In this document: positions 1 to 12,111 of the stretch, in pieces
Layout of the letters: each line of letters opens with the position of its first letter
Numbering within the stretch: position 1 is the first letter of the stretch
NCBI GenBank assembly: GCA_037157565.1
Contig: JAZHRO010000019.1
Coordinates: 18,970,001-19,034,000 of the forward strand
Length of the DNA stretch: 64,000 bases
Reading direction: 5' to 3'
Origin: Thalassia testudinum
Lineage: Eukaryota > Streptophyta > Magnoliopsida > Alismatales > Hydrocharitaceae
Notes under the pieces: generated by a model
Seen by the model: the letters and a program-made list of their open reading frames with translations, nothing else
Told to the model about the DNA's origin: nothing
Databases searched by the model: none
Position numbers and translations under genes: made by a program

Positions 1-3000
1 TCTTTCACGTCCCCCAATTAATGCGAAGTACCATCTGCAAGTGAACCAACTGTCTACCTCCATCCTTAGCTTCTCTCTCCATGGCTTGTCTAGGGAAGAG
101 ATATCTTTAACTCATTGACCTTCGTGATGCTCTTTAGCAACTCCCTCATCAATATAAGCCCAACTTCCATGTGAAATATTGTTGGAAGAATGATTTCATC
201 AAAATCAAGCTTGCTAAGATAATCAAAACTGAAAATATAGCCTATCAATCTTATTATGACATGACATGATTTAGAAGTTTTTCCTCCAAATGGAGATGCA
301 AATTTTCTCAACCACCAATTTGCTCTAGTGAATGGGGAATGGTGTTTCAAAAAATTATTGCCTCTCCAGTGTTCAACATGTGTACACAGTTAGCCTTCAC
401 CCTCAAACAATCTTTACAGACTAATATTCCTACCACTATTCTCCTAAGCACATATTTTCTATAGAACTCACATAAGTACCTTGCATTCTTCAAGACCACC
501 ATTTTCTTAGCTTTCTAGAGCAAATTGACACCACATTTGGCACTATTTCAAGCAATGATTTCAACCTTGTTGGTTGGCCTATTTATGTTAGGGATTCAAT
601 ATGAAGGGTGATGAGAACCTAGATATGGTAGGGAATCAATATGAAAGGTAATGAGAACCTTGATATGGTAGGGATTCAATATGAAGGGTGATGAGAACCT
701 AGATATGGTAGGGATTCAATATGAAGAGGGACGAGAGTTGAGAGATTTGGGTGAGCAAAATAAGTAGTCCTAGCCAAATCTATCTCGACCCGATTACAAC
801 ACTTCTTAACATATGTTTTCTAACTACATGCTATTATGTTGTTCAATTGAAAATTTATTCAAGGCATTGATAAGTAAAATTCTTTTGCAAATCTTTAGAT
901 CGAGAATGTGTTATATAGTAAAGTGCATCAAATTCATTTTTTTAAGAATATTACTATTTATTATGCTTGTACTATTCAAAGGATATGTTGATTCCCAACA
1001 TAAAAAAATCAAAACCAGCTATATATGAGCTTAACTTCTTGATAATTGACTAAATACTTCTTCATTTTTCCTGGTATATATGTATAATTTGATCTTATTT
1101 CTCACTAATTGCCATTTCATAGAACATAGCAGACAAAAAGTGTACATAGGATTGAGAGATATCGTATCTCAATTCAAATCTTTTCATTTAAAATAAATGG
1201 TTTTGTAAATGTGTCAAACCTTGTCAATCATTTCTTCATGTTAGAATATATTTCAAGCCACTATATAATCTCATTTTCCTATCCCAAAAACACATCCACC
1301 ACAAATTTGAGGAGGTTTCTTGTTTTTCCTAAAAGTTGGGCGCATCCTAATCCTTGCCTTAGATTGATAAGCCAAGGAGATATATGCTATCATTAGGCAT
1401 GAGAGAACTAGAAAACTTAAGAGCCATCTTGGAACTACCATGTTTTGAGTATAATTACCAATACAATCTTTCGGTGCCAATGACTTTGAAATGTATGTCG
1501 ACATTTCATGTCTTTATAGTAAACACTCGAAATCCATACAATGGTATGTTACTAATGGAAACTTGAAAAATTATTACCTATCTATTGTCATATTGCAGTT
1601 GTTACATGCCATTACTCGTTTGAAACAATCCTGTTCTTGCTTTTATTATGATCAACTACTTTGCACGAAAACTCTAAGCATCTTATCATTGTAGATACCT
1701 ATTTGCCTCTATTTCATATAAGAAAATATTTACTAAGGTTATTAAACTTCCTTTACGTTAACGATAGTTTCTATACAATAAATGTCACTTGTATAAAATT
1801 CTGATTGTAGCAAACTATGTGATCATGCTATGGACTTTCCCAACTACTAATCCTAGATACTGTTATTCTGATAGCCTTGAAAAAATAATGAAAATGACAG
1901 AAGCTAATGCACATCTAGTCATGGATCAGTGAGGATGCATGTGCAAAAGATAGAAACTCCTTGGAATGTTATCTCATATTACCTCTCTATAAATTTTGCA
2001 TTGTCATTTTTGTTACTCGTTGACATGGGACCCCACATTTCTTATCAAATTGTCCATGAAAATTGAAATTCACATTTTCAATACAAATAACTTAGGTAAT
2101 CAGCTAGGAAGTGCTTATTGCCACTAATTTACTGTAAAACAAAGTAAAGAATTGGGAGGCCTTAAAGGTTGTTTTCTTTTGCTTATAACTACTACCAATA
2201 CGAAGTCACTCTGACCAAATATAATTGGTTAATAGCGATATCATAGGTAATTTACAAGCATATTTGTTATCACATTATGAACAAATATAAATTAATGTGA
2301 ACAATGTTTGTTGTAAAGTAAATTTGAAATAATAATTGAACATAGAGAAATCAATGGTTAAATTCTATTCTCCAAATTTTTGGGAAAGAGAGAAGTCCCT
2401 TTTATTTTCGAATCGATAATTACGTGACACATCAAATTCGTCTATTTTATATCAACCATTGTATTTAATCTTAAGGAAAAATTTTCACCATTAATGCTAA
2501 CAAATGCACCAGCTCCAACCAATAGGTAAACTAGCACATTTTGGAACAAGTTGAATAAGAAACATGTAGTATGGTATGAAGATGACAATGCAAACTTGAA
2601 ACAACAATAACACTTAAAGAGTTCTAGGTTATTGCTTAAGCTAAGTAATACGAAGTGCACAATTGGCCATGACATACACTAAAGATTCATTGTCCAAACA
2701 ATTGAACCGTAAAACGAAGATTAAAATACTACTAAAAGCTCAAATTCAAATGTTAGTAGAGTAGTATGTACGATAAAAGTTAATAACTGAAGATTAATTA
2801 AAAGTTTGGCTACACGCTTTTCAATATAGTCAATTTTTGTTATCATGCTTCTTTCTCTTCTATGTTAAATGATGATTTGTATTTCTTCAAATCTTGATTA
2901 TTTTTTAGAATAATTTTTTTTACTGAAAGGCATATAATGAGTTGGATCAGAAATTATATGTAAAATCTACTTTAAATTAACTTGAGTGCAGTTTGACTAG

Positions 3001-4231
3001 AAACACGAGTTGAATTCCATGCACCTTGTACTTATTTGTATCCAAGGGGACTTGAAAGTTTATAGTGTTGCAAAACGACATCAAAACATTGATTTGAATT
3101 TGTTATTATGATTAGAAAGTAATTTTATATCATGATTACCTCGTGTTCTATCACAAATTCTTGTTCACACTATATAAGGATAAAATTATGCACACCAGAT
3201 TAAAAGTTTTTCTCAAGAAAAAAAAAATGACGCAACACATTAGGACAAAATTATATGTATATAGAACACGAAGCCTAAATGAACAAATAATTTCTTCAAA
3301 AAAGCTTCTAGAAACCAAGATTTTTTTACTATCATATTAGAATTGATTGAATGTCAAACCACCTCCTTTGTTGAATTACTTTGTGATAACGAAAATCAAT
3401 AAAATAGAGAAAAAAATTCCATACCAAATGTTAACGCACATTTATCATCAGAATAATTGAGGCACTTGATTTTTTCATATTTATCTTGAAATTAAATTAC
3501 TTGAAGCATTAAATACGTACATACATATATTTGGAATATGTACTTGTTGAACGTAAAGGAATTGAAGTTGGCACCATATGCATTCCAGTAAAAAAATAAG
3601 AAACTTCGAGAATTTAAGGTGCTAAGCCCTGATCCACTGGAATAAAATGCACAAAGGAGAAACTATTCTCCGACAAAATACAACTCAAACGATCCTCTTA
3701 ATATATAAGATCATTCGGGTATGCAGAGAATTCTAGTGGAGTCTTCTAGCATATTTGAGCATATTCCATGCTTCCCCTATGTGTTCATCCTCTCATTTTC
3801 ATGTCTAAATAGCTATTGAAAAAAAAATGGTAGAACTCTGATTAATTTTTGGTACCCATACAATTAAATCATTTTCAATGTATACAATAAGTCAACAAAT
3901 ACCGATAGAGAAAATTTTGAAACAAAAAATTTAATCTCATGTTTATTAGATATCCCACCGCTAATGGAAGTACCTAATATTCTATTAACTTAACTACAAG
4001 TCTAATCTCTTTACAATATACCATCTTCTTACTATTTCACATATAAATCTAATACTATCACTCGCTTCAATCGAACTACATACAAGACACTCTCGTAGAG
4101 GTTAAATCACCTAACCAGCAATTCTTATCCCTGTGCTCCATCCAACACTTGTTCCTCACTCACAGACCATTGAAAGGGTTATAAATTGATCCGTGAATAA
4201 CATTTCATCAATCAGTTAAACTCAACTTTCT
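1..4231 (+). repeat. 4.4-kb tandem monomer, copy A (5' edge at window start)
   Basis: AT-rich, non-coding sequence whose landmarks recur in the same order and orientation in copies B to E. Examples are the TCTTTCAC...GCGAAGTACC start (base 2, then 4232, 28048, 36786, 46474), the block near 1100 (again near 29065, 37800, 57930), GGCCATGACATAC near 2665 (again near 10968, 30625, 42060, 59485) and the GGAGAAACTATTCTCC hairpin near 3656. Copy A is the only one without a retroelement inside it. It lacks about 0.24 kb present in the others, just after 2735, with short matching bases at the junction. No coding function was recognised, and only short ORFs exist. The strand is arbitrary. Order and direction of the copies are seen directly; calling it a satellite-like array is inference. 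Confidence 0.8.
586..735 (+). repeat. 40-bp tandem repeat inside monomer copy A
   Basis: A 40-bp unit (GGTAGGGATTCAATATGAAG followed by GGTGATGAGAACCTAGATAT) is repeated about 3.5 times. The equivalent places in other monomers (about 7620, 28628, 37368, 57485) hold only one to two units. This is a local expansion or contraction by slippage or unequal exchange inside the larger monomer. No coding role is seen. Confidence 0.85.
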
Positions 4232-4370
4232 TCTTTCACATCCCCCAATGCGAAGTACCTTCCGGAAGTGAATCAATCGTCTACCTCCAACCTTAGCTTC
4301 TCTTCACATGGCTTGTCTTGGGAAGGGATATCTTTAACTCATTGACCTAGGTGGCACCCTTTAGCAACTC
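4232..4370 (+). repeat. 4.4-kb monomer copy B, segment 1
   Basis: The first 139 bp of copy B match the start of the other monomers up to ...TTAGCAACTC, where the solo LTR inserted. The monomer resumes at 7174 with AACTCCCTCATC. The AACTC on each side is the 5-bp target duplication. Confidence 0.85.
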
Positions 4371-7173
4371 TGTTATGGCCTGATTCCCGAATCCCTATGA
4401 GACACGAGAATCAGACCGACTCGACTGATCCCAAGACCTAGTCGTCCAACGAGAAAGTAACCAAAAGAACAGTAAAATAAACCACATTCATCATGCATGT
4501 AACTAACAGTAACAAAAGTACAGCAGTAAAGAAAAAAAATACTACAATACATACCACCACAACAGTAGAGAATTCAAACAGTACAGAAATATGATGCTTA
4601 CAATAACAGAGTACAAGGGTAACAGAATATACTCACTACAACCGAAAAAAATGGTACAGCAAGTACAACACAAGTAGAACTACTAGGCTTTACTAGGCCC
4701 AGTACCCTCCGCAGCCGCAGGCTCTGGCTGCTCAACACTTGGTCCTGAAAAGGTGACAAAGGTGACATGTCAGCGAAATGCTGAGTAGAGTGGCAACCAG
4801 CTAGCTAAGAAAATAGTAAAGGTAAACAAGTAGCTGTTATTTTAATTTCTTTCTTTATTTTACTCTTTCTTGGTTTATTGCTCAGGTCTTTCTCTTGATC
4901 TCGAATGTTCCTCGTGGGAACGATCTTAATTGCACTTTTCCGAAAAGCAGAAGTAGCACGTGGTGCTCTCCTGGCCGGGAGAGTCCCCCATGGTGGTCCT
5001 ACCCTCAGTCAACCACCCCAAGGTCGCTGATAGGCGTAACAGTGACTACGGCATGCGCGATAAACGCACGGGTAGCTACCCCGCACTGGCATGCGGTCAG
5101 TCGTTTCCGTTAACGGGTGCGCCCAAAGCACAGCACAGAACCAGTATAGGGTAGAGCCCTTCTCAGTAACAGGGGTCTAGCCCCTCCATAGTAACCAAAC
5201 AGGGGTCTTGCCCCTCCACAGTCCGTGCACCCTCGCCTGACTACCTTGGTTTGCCCAGTGGGCCTAACAAGTCGGTGTAGGACGGCTAGTGGAACCTCGG
5301 GCCCCGTGGGGTGGCTAGCTATCTCCTTGCACTAGCAGCTCTCCCCGGTACTGTGTACGCGAGGGCCACAGAGTCGGTACAAAGTGGCCAGTCCTAACCC
5401 CGAGTCCCAACCCTAGGGCGGCTAGCTTCGCTCCACACTAAACAGGGGGACAGTCGCTCTCCTTGGTACTCCGTACTCAAGGGCCAGCTCACTTACCCAA
5501 TTCCATTCCATTTACCTTTCAGGAGCTCTACTCCTAATTCCCCGTAGGGTTCATGCTCATATTTCTTTAACCAAGCCAATTTAGGTTTCATCATTTCAGT
5601 TTTATTTTCATATAGCCCATGTTCCCAATAGTTAATATCCATTCATATACAAGTAGCTGTTATCCAATTTCAGGCAATTATCATTGTTCTATCTACTTTT
5701 CCAAGACTGCAATTCATGCATTCACAACATTCGTTTCAGTGTTTCTGTTCCTAGGCTTCATGCCACACCCTAGGATCTATCATTCAATCTAGTTTTCCAA
5801 TCCTAGGATTCATGCCATACCCTAGGATCTATCATTCAATCTAGTTTTCAAGTCCTAGGATTCATGCCATATCCTAGGATCTATCATTCAATCTAGTTTT
5901 TAGACCCTAGGATTCATGCCATACCCTAGAATCTATTATTTATCTCAAGGATGCATTAATGTTGGTAAATATCCAAGGGGAGCCACTCTACCCGCAAGAC
6001 CGAAAGTAGTGGGGGCGTAATCGGCAGGTCAGCGTGTCTCTGCAACCCCTAGAGCCGTAACGAGATGAGGTCCTAATACAAGGATCAATCACAAGGAACC
6101 ACTCAGAATAGGATAAAACTATTTTAAACAAGTAGAGGAACTAATTCTGAGAAGAACGAAATCTCAAACGCGAAAATTGGACTTCGAATGGACCCTAAAT
6201 GGGTCAAAAATGACAACTCTGACCCAAATTAGACGTCTGGAAGGTATTCCAGACGTCTTAAAAGATGGTCCAGGTCATACCTTACTCTGAGTTGTTCTTC
6301 AGAAGTCCAGGATCCCGCTGAACCGTCTGGACCTAGTTCCAGACGTCTGACTATCACTCCGGACGTTTGGAGACTCTCTCCGCCGTATGGTGCTGTGCCC
6401 AGACGTTTGATCTGTGTAGGAGGGTGTGTCCTTGCACCTTCCCGAATGAAACCTGCATGCGTACGCAAACGATCTCAACGCGGAAATGAGACAGAACCTT
6501 CGATGGAACGGCCTGCATGGCCGCGTCCGCAAGAAGGAGAAAGATGAGAATATCGTACCTTTCAGACGTCTGGATCTTCCTCCAGACGTCTCCCGCGTCG
6601 TCTGGACGTAGGTCCAGACATCTGATTCTGGGAAATTTTCCCAGAATTAGAACCTTCTCACCTTCTTCCCACTGCGCGCGACGTGCTGCGCTCGTCCGCC
6701 TGCTGCCTGAGCTGCAGCAGCACCAGGGTAACCTCCTCAGCACCACGCTCCCACTGTGCGCACCCGTCGGTCGGCCCTGGCAGCCCCGACGAGTTTGCTC
6801 TCTCTTCCTCACGCGCTCCGCCTCTTCTCCCTCTCGCTGCACCTCCTCCTCCTCGCACGCACCCGGCAGCAGCTGATGCCCTCGCTCTCTCACTCTCACG
6901 CTAACACTGGAAGAAGAAGGAGGAGACGGAGGAGTGGTGGGTGAGGGAGTGGGAAGGGGGAGAGGGTATTTGAAGGCATCGGGGGAGAGAGAAAAGGAAA
7001 GAGGAACGCCTGCAGGTTGGCGGGTGTAGTCTGCGCACGCACTCGCGTAGACTCGCAATCGTACGCCGCAAAAATTAAATTCCAGACATCTGGGAAGGCG
7101 TCCAGATGTCTGACCAGACATCTGGACCAACTCCCAGACATCTTAAAAACGTTTGATGTCGTGGATCTTAACA
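4371..7173 (-). mobile_element. Solo LTR, gypsy subfamily B
   Basis: A 2.8-kb LTR with TGTTA...TAACA ends, flanked by a perfect 5-bp duplication AACTC (4366-4370 and 7174-7178). There is no internal region, primer site or second LTR, so it is the product of LTR-LTR recombination. It is homologous throughout to the LTRs of Elements 1 and 2: the same opening block, hairpin-rich middle, 52-bp minisatellite, CCAGACGTCTGG-like palindromes and GC-rich promoter-proximal part. The transcribed strand is inferred from Element 1. Many palindromes at the 7080-7143 end have decayed from GACGTC to GACATC or GATGTC, as expected for an old methylated copy. ORFs of up to 258 codons here are GC-rich noise. Confidence 0.9.
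5750..5955 (-). repeat. 52-bp minisatellite in LTR, four units
   Basis: CCTAGGATTCATGCC-type units start at 5750, 5802, 5854 and 5906, exactly 52 bp apart. The same unit occurs six times at 33605-33912 and about three times, degenerate, in the Element 1 and 2 LTRs. It lies in the downstream part of the LTR as transcribed. Confidence 0.9.
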
Positions 7174-7679
7174 AACTCCCTCATCATTCTAAGCCCAACT
7201 TCCATGTGAAATATTGATGGAAGAATGATTTAATCAAAATCAAGCTTGCTAAGATATTCAAAACTATAAATACAGCCTATCAATCTCATTATGACATGAC
7301 ATGATTTAGAAGTTTTTCCTCCAAATGGAGATGCAAATTTTCTCAACCGTCAATTTGCTCTAGTGGATGGGGAATGGTGTTTCAAAAAATTGCTGCCCTG
7401 GCAGTGTTCAACAAGTGTACACAGTTAGCCTTCCCATTCCAACAATCTTTATAGACCAATATTCCCACCACTATTCTCCTAAGCACATATTTTCTACAGG
7501 GCTCACATAAGTACCTTGCATGCTTCAAACCACCATTTTCTTAGTTTTATAGAGCAAATTGACACTCCATTTGCCACTATTTCGAGCAACGATTTCAACC
7601 TTGTTGATTGGCTTGCTTGTGGTAGGGATTCAATGTGAAGGGTGATGAGAACCTAAATATGGTAGGGATTTAATATGAA
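7174..7679 (+). repeat. 4.4-kb monomer copy B, segment 2
   Basis: Resumes copy B after the solo LTR and runs through the 40-bp repeat region near 7620. It stops at ATATGAAA, where copia gag sequence begins. About 2.0 kb of monomer (copy A roughly 670-2655) is missing between this end and the next B segment at 10961. Confidence 0.8.
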
Positions 7680-8582
7680 AAGGTCACCGCCATCGAGGAG
7701 GTCAATGAAGTTGAGGAACTCAGCATGGAGGATCTCTTAGGCAATCTCATGGCCTATGAGACAAAGATGAAGTAGAAGGGCACACTGGAGTCGAAGCCAA
7801 GGAAGACTCTCACCTTCAAAGTCGCTTCGGATAATGAGGTAAGTTTCGGCGATGAGGATCTTAGATTTTTACTTAAAAAATTTTCTAAGTTTTATAGGGA
7901 TTCAAAGAAAGAGAAGGAGATGATGGAGAAGGAGAAGGAAAGCCCAAGACATTGCTATCATTGTAACGAAAAAGGGTATCTTCGACTTGAATGCCCCCTT
8001 CTCAAGAAGAAGAAGAAGGAGAAGGAGAAGAAATACAAGAAAAAGGCATTCCAAGCAACATGGGATGACTCGGGCTTGGAAGAAGATGATGATCCCAAAG
8101 AGAAGAATGAAGTCGCTTGCATGGGCTTCATGGCCATCACAAGCAATAGCGAAAGTGAAGACGATAACAAGGAGATAAATTCTAAATTACAAGATGCTTT
8201 TAATGAACTGTATGAGCTTACTAAGTCACTAAAAGTAGGAAACAAAAACATGAAAAAGAATCTTAGTTTTTTAAAATCTGGAAATGAAAGATTAGAGATT
8301 CAACTTAAAGATCAAGAAATTAGTTCTAGTCCTAATATTCCTGAAAAGGATGACTTGTTAGAGAATAATAACCTAATCAATGAAAATAGTAAATTAATTG
8401 AGAACACTAGCTTAAAAACTGAAATCTCTTGTTTAAAAATCAAGATGCATGTTATAGAAGATGAGCTTGCATGTCATAAGAACTCTAAAAAATTGTTAAA
8501 TGGAGTTAGCACTAGTCAAAAGGTTAAGAGAAGATCTCCTTCAAGGAGACCCGCTAACAAACCCGGATCCAAGCTAACTTAG
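7680..8582 (+). pseudogene. Copia gag fragment with decayed zinc knuckle
   Basis: One frame runs from the junction at 7680 to the stop at 8580-8582 and is broken by TAG at 7773-7775. The part from ATG 7920 gives 220 residues. Encoded features: a gag segment before the knuckle, a knuckle-like CYHCNEKGYLRLEC (7953-7994) in which the expected His is Tyr (CCHC become CCYC), a Lys-rich run, an acidic stretch, and a long Asn/Glu/Lys region likely to form a coiled coil. Gag would package element RNA; the truncated start, internal stop and lost His make this copy non-functional. No pol domain follows. Family assignment is from protein style, not from a search. Confidence 0.75.
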
Positions 8583-9170
8583 ATACCGAAAGATCAATTA
8601 GAATCTTGTTTTGTAGGTTTGAAAGGAAACTACAACGTGAAGGATTGGACCTACAAGCTCAAGGATAGTCAATTCGAATTGGAAGGACTAAAGAATAGAC
8701 CAAAGAAGAAGACAAGAAGATCGACAAGAAGACTGGTGGGTGATCGAACCGCCATGTGTCGACAGCTCAATTGGAGATTGACACCGATGCCCGAACCTCC
8801 AAGCTTCTGATGGGAGCCCCATCCATTTTGGCATCAACCTCCATTTGGGTCATGCTATTGGCCATGGTAAGTGAGGTAAAATCTTTACCCTATCTTTTTA
8901 TCTATAGCATATAGATAGAGGGAGTTAAAAATTGATAAAGCTTTTGTCCATCGTTAAGGGGGAGGTTTTAAAAGATAACATAGCTATATTGCCTTTAGAA
9001 AGGGGGAGATAATTACATATCTATCTTGCTATATGAAAAAGATGGAATTAGAAGAGCATGTTTTAAGGGAGAATATAGGATAAATTAAACATTTTTGATA
9101 ATGTCAAAAAGGGGGAGAATTTTTTGGATTTATTTTTATGATTTTGTCATCATCAAAAAAGGGAAGATCA
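8583..9170 (+). other. Non-coding remainder of the copia element, ending in a polypurine-like tract
   Basis: About 590 bp between the gag stop and the LTR. It contains short open frames of no recognised product and several AAAGGGGGAG-type tracts (about 8946, 9000, 9110). SIRE-like elements carry such tracts before the 3' LTR. The tract next to the LTR reads AAAAAAGGGAAGATCA, slightly degenerate. All of pol would normally sit before this point. Confidence 0.5.
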
Positions 9171-9539
9171 TTGGTGCAAGGGCATTACGATCATTAATTT
9201 TGATGATAAAAAAATACTTGTTATTTAACATTTGTAATTTGAGTTTATGAGTTTCAAGAAAATTGCAAATGGATACAAGTGTGAAGGAGCTCACGTCCAT
9301 GGTGGATTGGAGGAGTTTATTAGAGGAGAAGGAGCTTTGCATGGAGCGAGAGCTTAAAGAAGATGAAGAATATGATAGAATTTTTTCTATTTCTTTTATG
9401 TACTTGTTTTTTGTTCTTTATTTTTCATTTTCTTAGATCATCTGTTAAAAAGCCTCAAAGTAGCAAAATAGTAATCCTAGGAACACTTACTCAACCCTAG
9501 GATACTTAGACATCTTGTAGAGAACTCAGAAAACCAGTC

Positions 9540-10195
9540 AGATAGCCTGATCAGACGTCCAATCTGGACATCAGACATCTGATCTTAGACTTTAAGACAT
9601 CTGACTGTTTGATCAAATGTCCAAACACTTAGGCTGAACATAGTGCTTTTTGTCTGTTGATTTCAGGCATCCAGCCCTTAGTCCAGATGTCTCAAATGGC
9701 ATCTGAGGACCCTGCCAGACGTCCAACTAGAGGACCAATGGCTTGACAAAACTAATCGTCGAGGATTGACCCTTTATATGATTCACATTCACTTTTAGAC
9801 ATCTGTAGTTCATCCTAGACATATGATACATAGATGTTAGGCTAAGATCTTACCCTAATTACTTCTTCAGACCTTATAGCCGTTTGAGTCTCGGGAAATC
9901 CATTCCCGTAGTGATTTATGTTCCAAACATCTAGAACTAGTGCTAGACAGCTAATCTATCGTCTGTGAAACTTAGCCTAAAACCCTATTTCGATCTTGAT
10001 AAAATAGGAAGGAAACTCGTTTAATATTAGACATCTGATTAGATTCCCAGACATCTTAAAACCTTCTTTAGATGTTCGTCTTGATTTAACCGAATCCAAA
10101 TCTTCTACCCTTCTTGATCAAACGACTAATCCCTAGATCAGACGATGACCCAAATGTCTGATAATAGATTCAGACATTTGATAACCCTGTCAGAA
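9540..10195. repeat. Dispersed AGACGTCT-like palindromes in the copia LTR
   Basis: By eye about 12 matches or near matches to CAGACGTCTG: CAGACGTCC near 9554 and 9717, AGACATCTGA near 9583 and 10030, CCAGATGTCT near 9682, CCCAGACATCTTAAAA near 10045, CAAATGTCTGA near 10151. Most have CG changed to CA or TG. The last-but-one also shares its TTAAAA tail with the gypsy U3 ends. They lie upstream of the TATA box at 10302. Confidence 0.6.
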
Positions 10196-10301
10196 TCATT
10201 AATGGCCCTGATTTTGGCCTAATTTGCCTTAAGATAATTCCCAATGGCTAGAGAAGCCTTCCAACGGCTAGAAGAGGCTTCTAAACCCTTCTTAGGGCCT
10301 C

Positions 10302-10309
10302 TATAAATA
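10302..10309 (+). promoter_or_regulatory. TATA box of the copia LTR
   Basis: TATAAATA in the context CCTCTATAAATAGAGG, followed about 25-30 bp on by CAACATACACC, a plausible start site. It sits about 1.13 kb into the LTR and would define the U3/R border. Inferred from sequence only. Confidence 0.6.
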
Positions 10310-10960
10310 GAGGAGGACCCTTCCTTTGCAACATACACCAAGCAATACTACTTTCTACCACATTGGTGTTCAAGTAGAAGAGAATCATCTAGAAGTTCTT
10401 GCTCTCCAAAGCCTTAGTCTACATCTTGAGAGCACCATCCCAACTGTGCACCCGCTCTCCTACCTATGAATATGAGAGCGCCGTCCATGCCCTTGTGTGG
10501 TTCACGCACTCTACATCAATAGCCGACGCACTTCCAATAAAGGGAAGTTTCTATTACCTATAGCAAATAGTTTTAAATACATACTTTGTGGCTCTATAGG
10601 ACTATTGTAATATTATCTTTTTTTGGGTATTCACTTGTGAATTCCTGTCTACCTCGCAAGACAATATACTGCTCATGAAGAGGAGGGGTTTGAGGTACGC
10701 TACCCTCATTTAAGTAGCGTGGTTGTAAGAGGTTGAGTCACCCTCATTTTAAGTGACTCAATTAGTGGATTTGATCAACTAGGTCAATCGAGAAATCCTA
10801 AGTCGAGAGGTTTAGGTGGTGGTTTTTATGCAGGATTAGGTTTTCACCTAAAAATTCTTGTGTACTCTTGTGATTGCATTTTTTTGAGATTAATTATATT
10901 ATATTTCCATATTTTATTATTTATCACGTAAATCTCACCCCCCTCCGTTAGAACTAATAT

Positions 10961-12111
10961 ACAGTTGGCCATGACATACACTAAAGATTCATTGTCCAAA
11001 CAATTGAACCATAAAATGAAGATTAAAATACTACCGTAAGCTCAATTAGAGTTTAGAAATGTGTACAACTCAAAGTTAATTAGCAAAGAAATAAGTTCAA
11101 TCTATAGTAATGCAACTACAATCAAACATAATGCAAACAAAGCAAAGATATATGAAGCACATACCTACAACTAGTTGCTTGCACTATAAGAGGCCCGGCA
11201 ATGATTAAGTCCCTTATGTATACAACAATCAGTACTTATGCACTATGACTTGTGTATGAAGTGCACAAATCAAATTCAAATGTTAATCGAGTAGTATGTA
11301 CGATAAAAGTTAATAAGGGAAGATTAATTAAAAGTTTGGCCACATGCTTTTCAATATAGTCAATTTTTGCTATCATGCTTGTTTCTCTTTTATGTTGAAC
11401 AATGATCTGTATTTCTTCAAATCTTGATTATTTTTTAGACTAAATTTTTTTCTGAAAGGCACATAATGAGTTGGATCAGAAATTATATGTAAAATCTATT
11501 TTAAATTAACTTAGTGCAGTTTGACTAGAAACACGAGTTGAATTCCACACAACTTGTCCTTATTTGTATCCGAGGGGAGTTGAAAGTTGATAGTGTTGCA
11601 AAATAGCATCAAAACATTGATTTGAATTTGTTATTGTGATTAGAAAGTAATTTTATATCATAATTACCTCATGTTCTATCACAAATTCTTGTTGACACTA
11701 TATAAGGATGCAACACATTAGGACAAAATTATATGTATATAGAACATGAAGCCTAAATGAACAAATTATTTCTTCAAAAAAGCTTCTAGAAACTAAGATT
11801 TTTTTTTATTATCATATTAGAGTTGATTGAATGTCAAAACACCTTCTTCGTTGAATTACTTTGTGACAACGAAATTGAATAAAATAGAGAAAAAAATTCC
11901 ATACCAAATGTTTCTATTAAGCAACATATATTTATCATTAGAACAACTGAGGCACTTGATTTTTTCATATTTATCTTGAAATTAAATTACTTGAAGCATT
12001 AAATACGTGCATCATATATAATTGGAATATGTACTAAATGTAATGGAATCAAATTTAGCACCATATGCATTCCAGTAAAAAGTAAGAACTCCACAAATTT
12101 AAAGTGTTAAG
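10961..12111 (+). repeat. 4.4-kb monomer copy B, segment 3
   Basis: Begins ACAGTTGGCCATGACATAC, matching 2657 in copy A and 30617 in copy C. It continues through the ~0.24-kb piece that copy A lacks (11031-11278) to ...AAAGTGTTAAG, where element X starts. It matches the monomer order of all other copies. Confidence 0.85.

Larger units (their letters stand above)
7680..10960 (+). mobile_element. Truncated SIRE-like Ty1/copia derivative: gag remnant, no pol, 3' LTR
   Basis: Order seen: C-terminal gag coding (7680-8582), a non-coding stretch with G-rich runs (GGGGGAG near 8949, 9003, 9112), then an LTR from about 9171. Protease, integrase, reverse transcriptase and RNase H are all absent, and so are the 5' LTR and the N-terminal part of gag. 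The gag style (a zinc-knuckle-like block, Lys-rich run, Trp-Asp-Asp-Ser acidic run, then an Asn/Lys/Glu-rich coiled-coil-like tail) is typical of SIRE/Maximus copia elements. Missing host sequence on the left suggests one deletion took the 5' part of the element plus about 2 kb of monomer. The right boundary is good to about 10 bp. Confidence 0.75.
9171..10960 (+). mobile_element. 3' LTR of the copia derivative
   Basis: About 1.79 kb starting TTGGTGCAAGGG after the purine tract and ending near GTTAGAACTAATATACA, where monomer copy B resumes. It contains a TATA box at 10302 followed by a leader-like stretch. It also has about a dozen AGACATCT/AGACGTCC-type half-palindromes at 9540-10195, resembling the array in the gypsy LTRs. 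Exact termini are uncertain because the 5' LTR is missing and no target duplication can be scored. Confidence 0.6.

Noticed and set aside
90..350. 86-codon minus-strand frame near the monomer start
   Set aside because: The frame carries a stop in copy B (near 7230) and is not kept across monomers; no recognisable domain.
1..4231. Monomer considered as an rDNA spacer, gene cluster or known DNA transposon
   Set aside because: No rRNA sequence, no long frame, no terminal inverted repeats or target duplications at the monomer joins; left as an unidentified tandem unit.
6354..7130. 258-codon minus-strand frame in the first solo LTR
   Set aside because: Same GC-rich LTR core and repeated palindromes; not conserved as a frame in other LTR copies.
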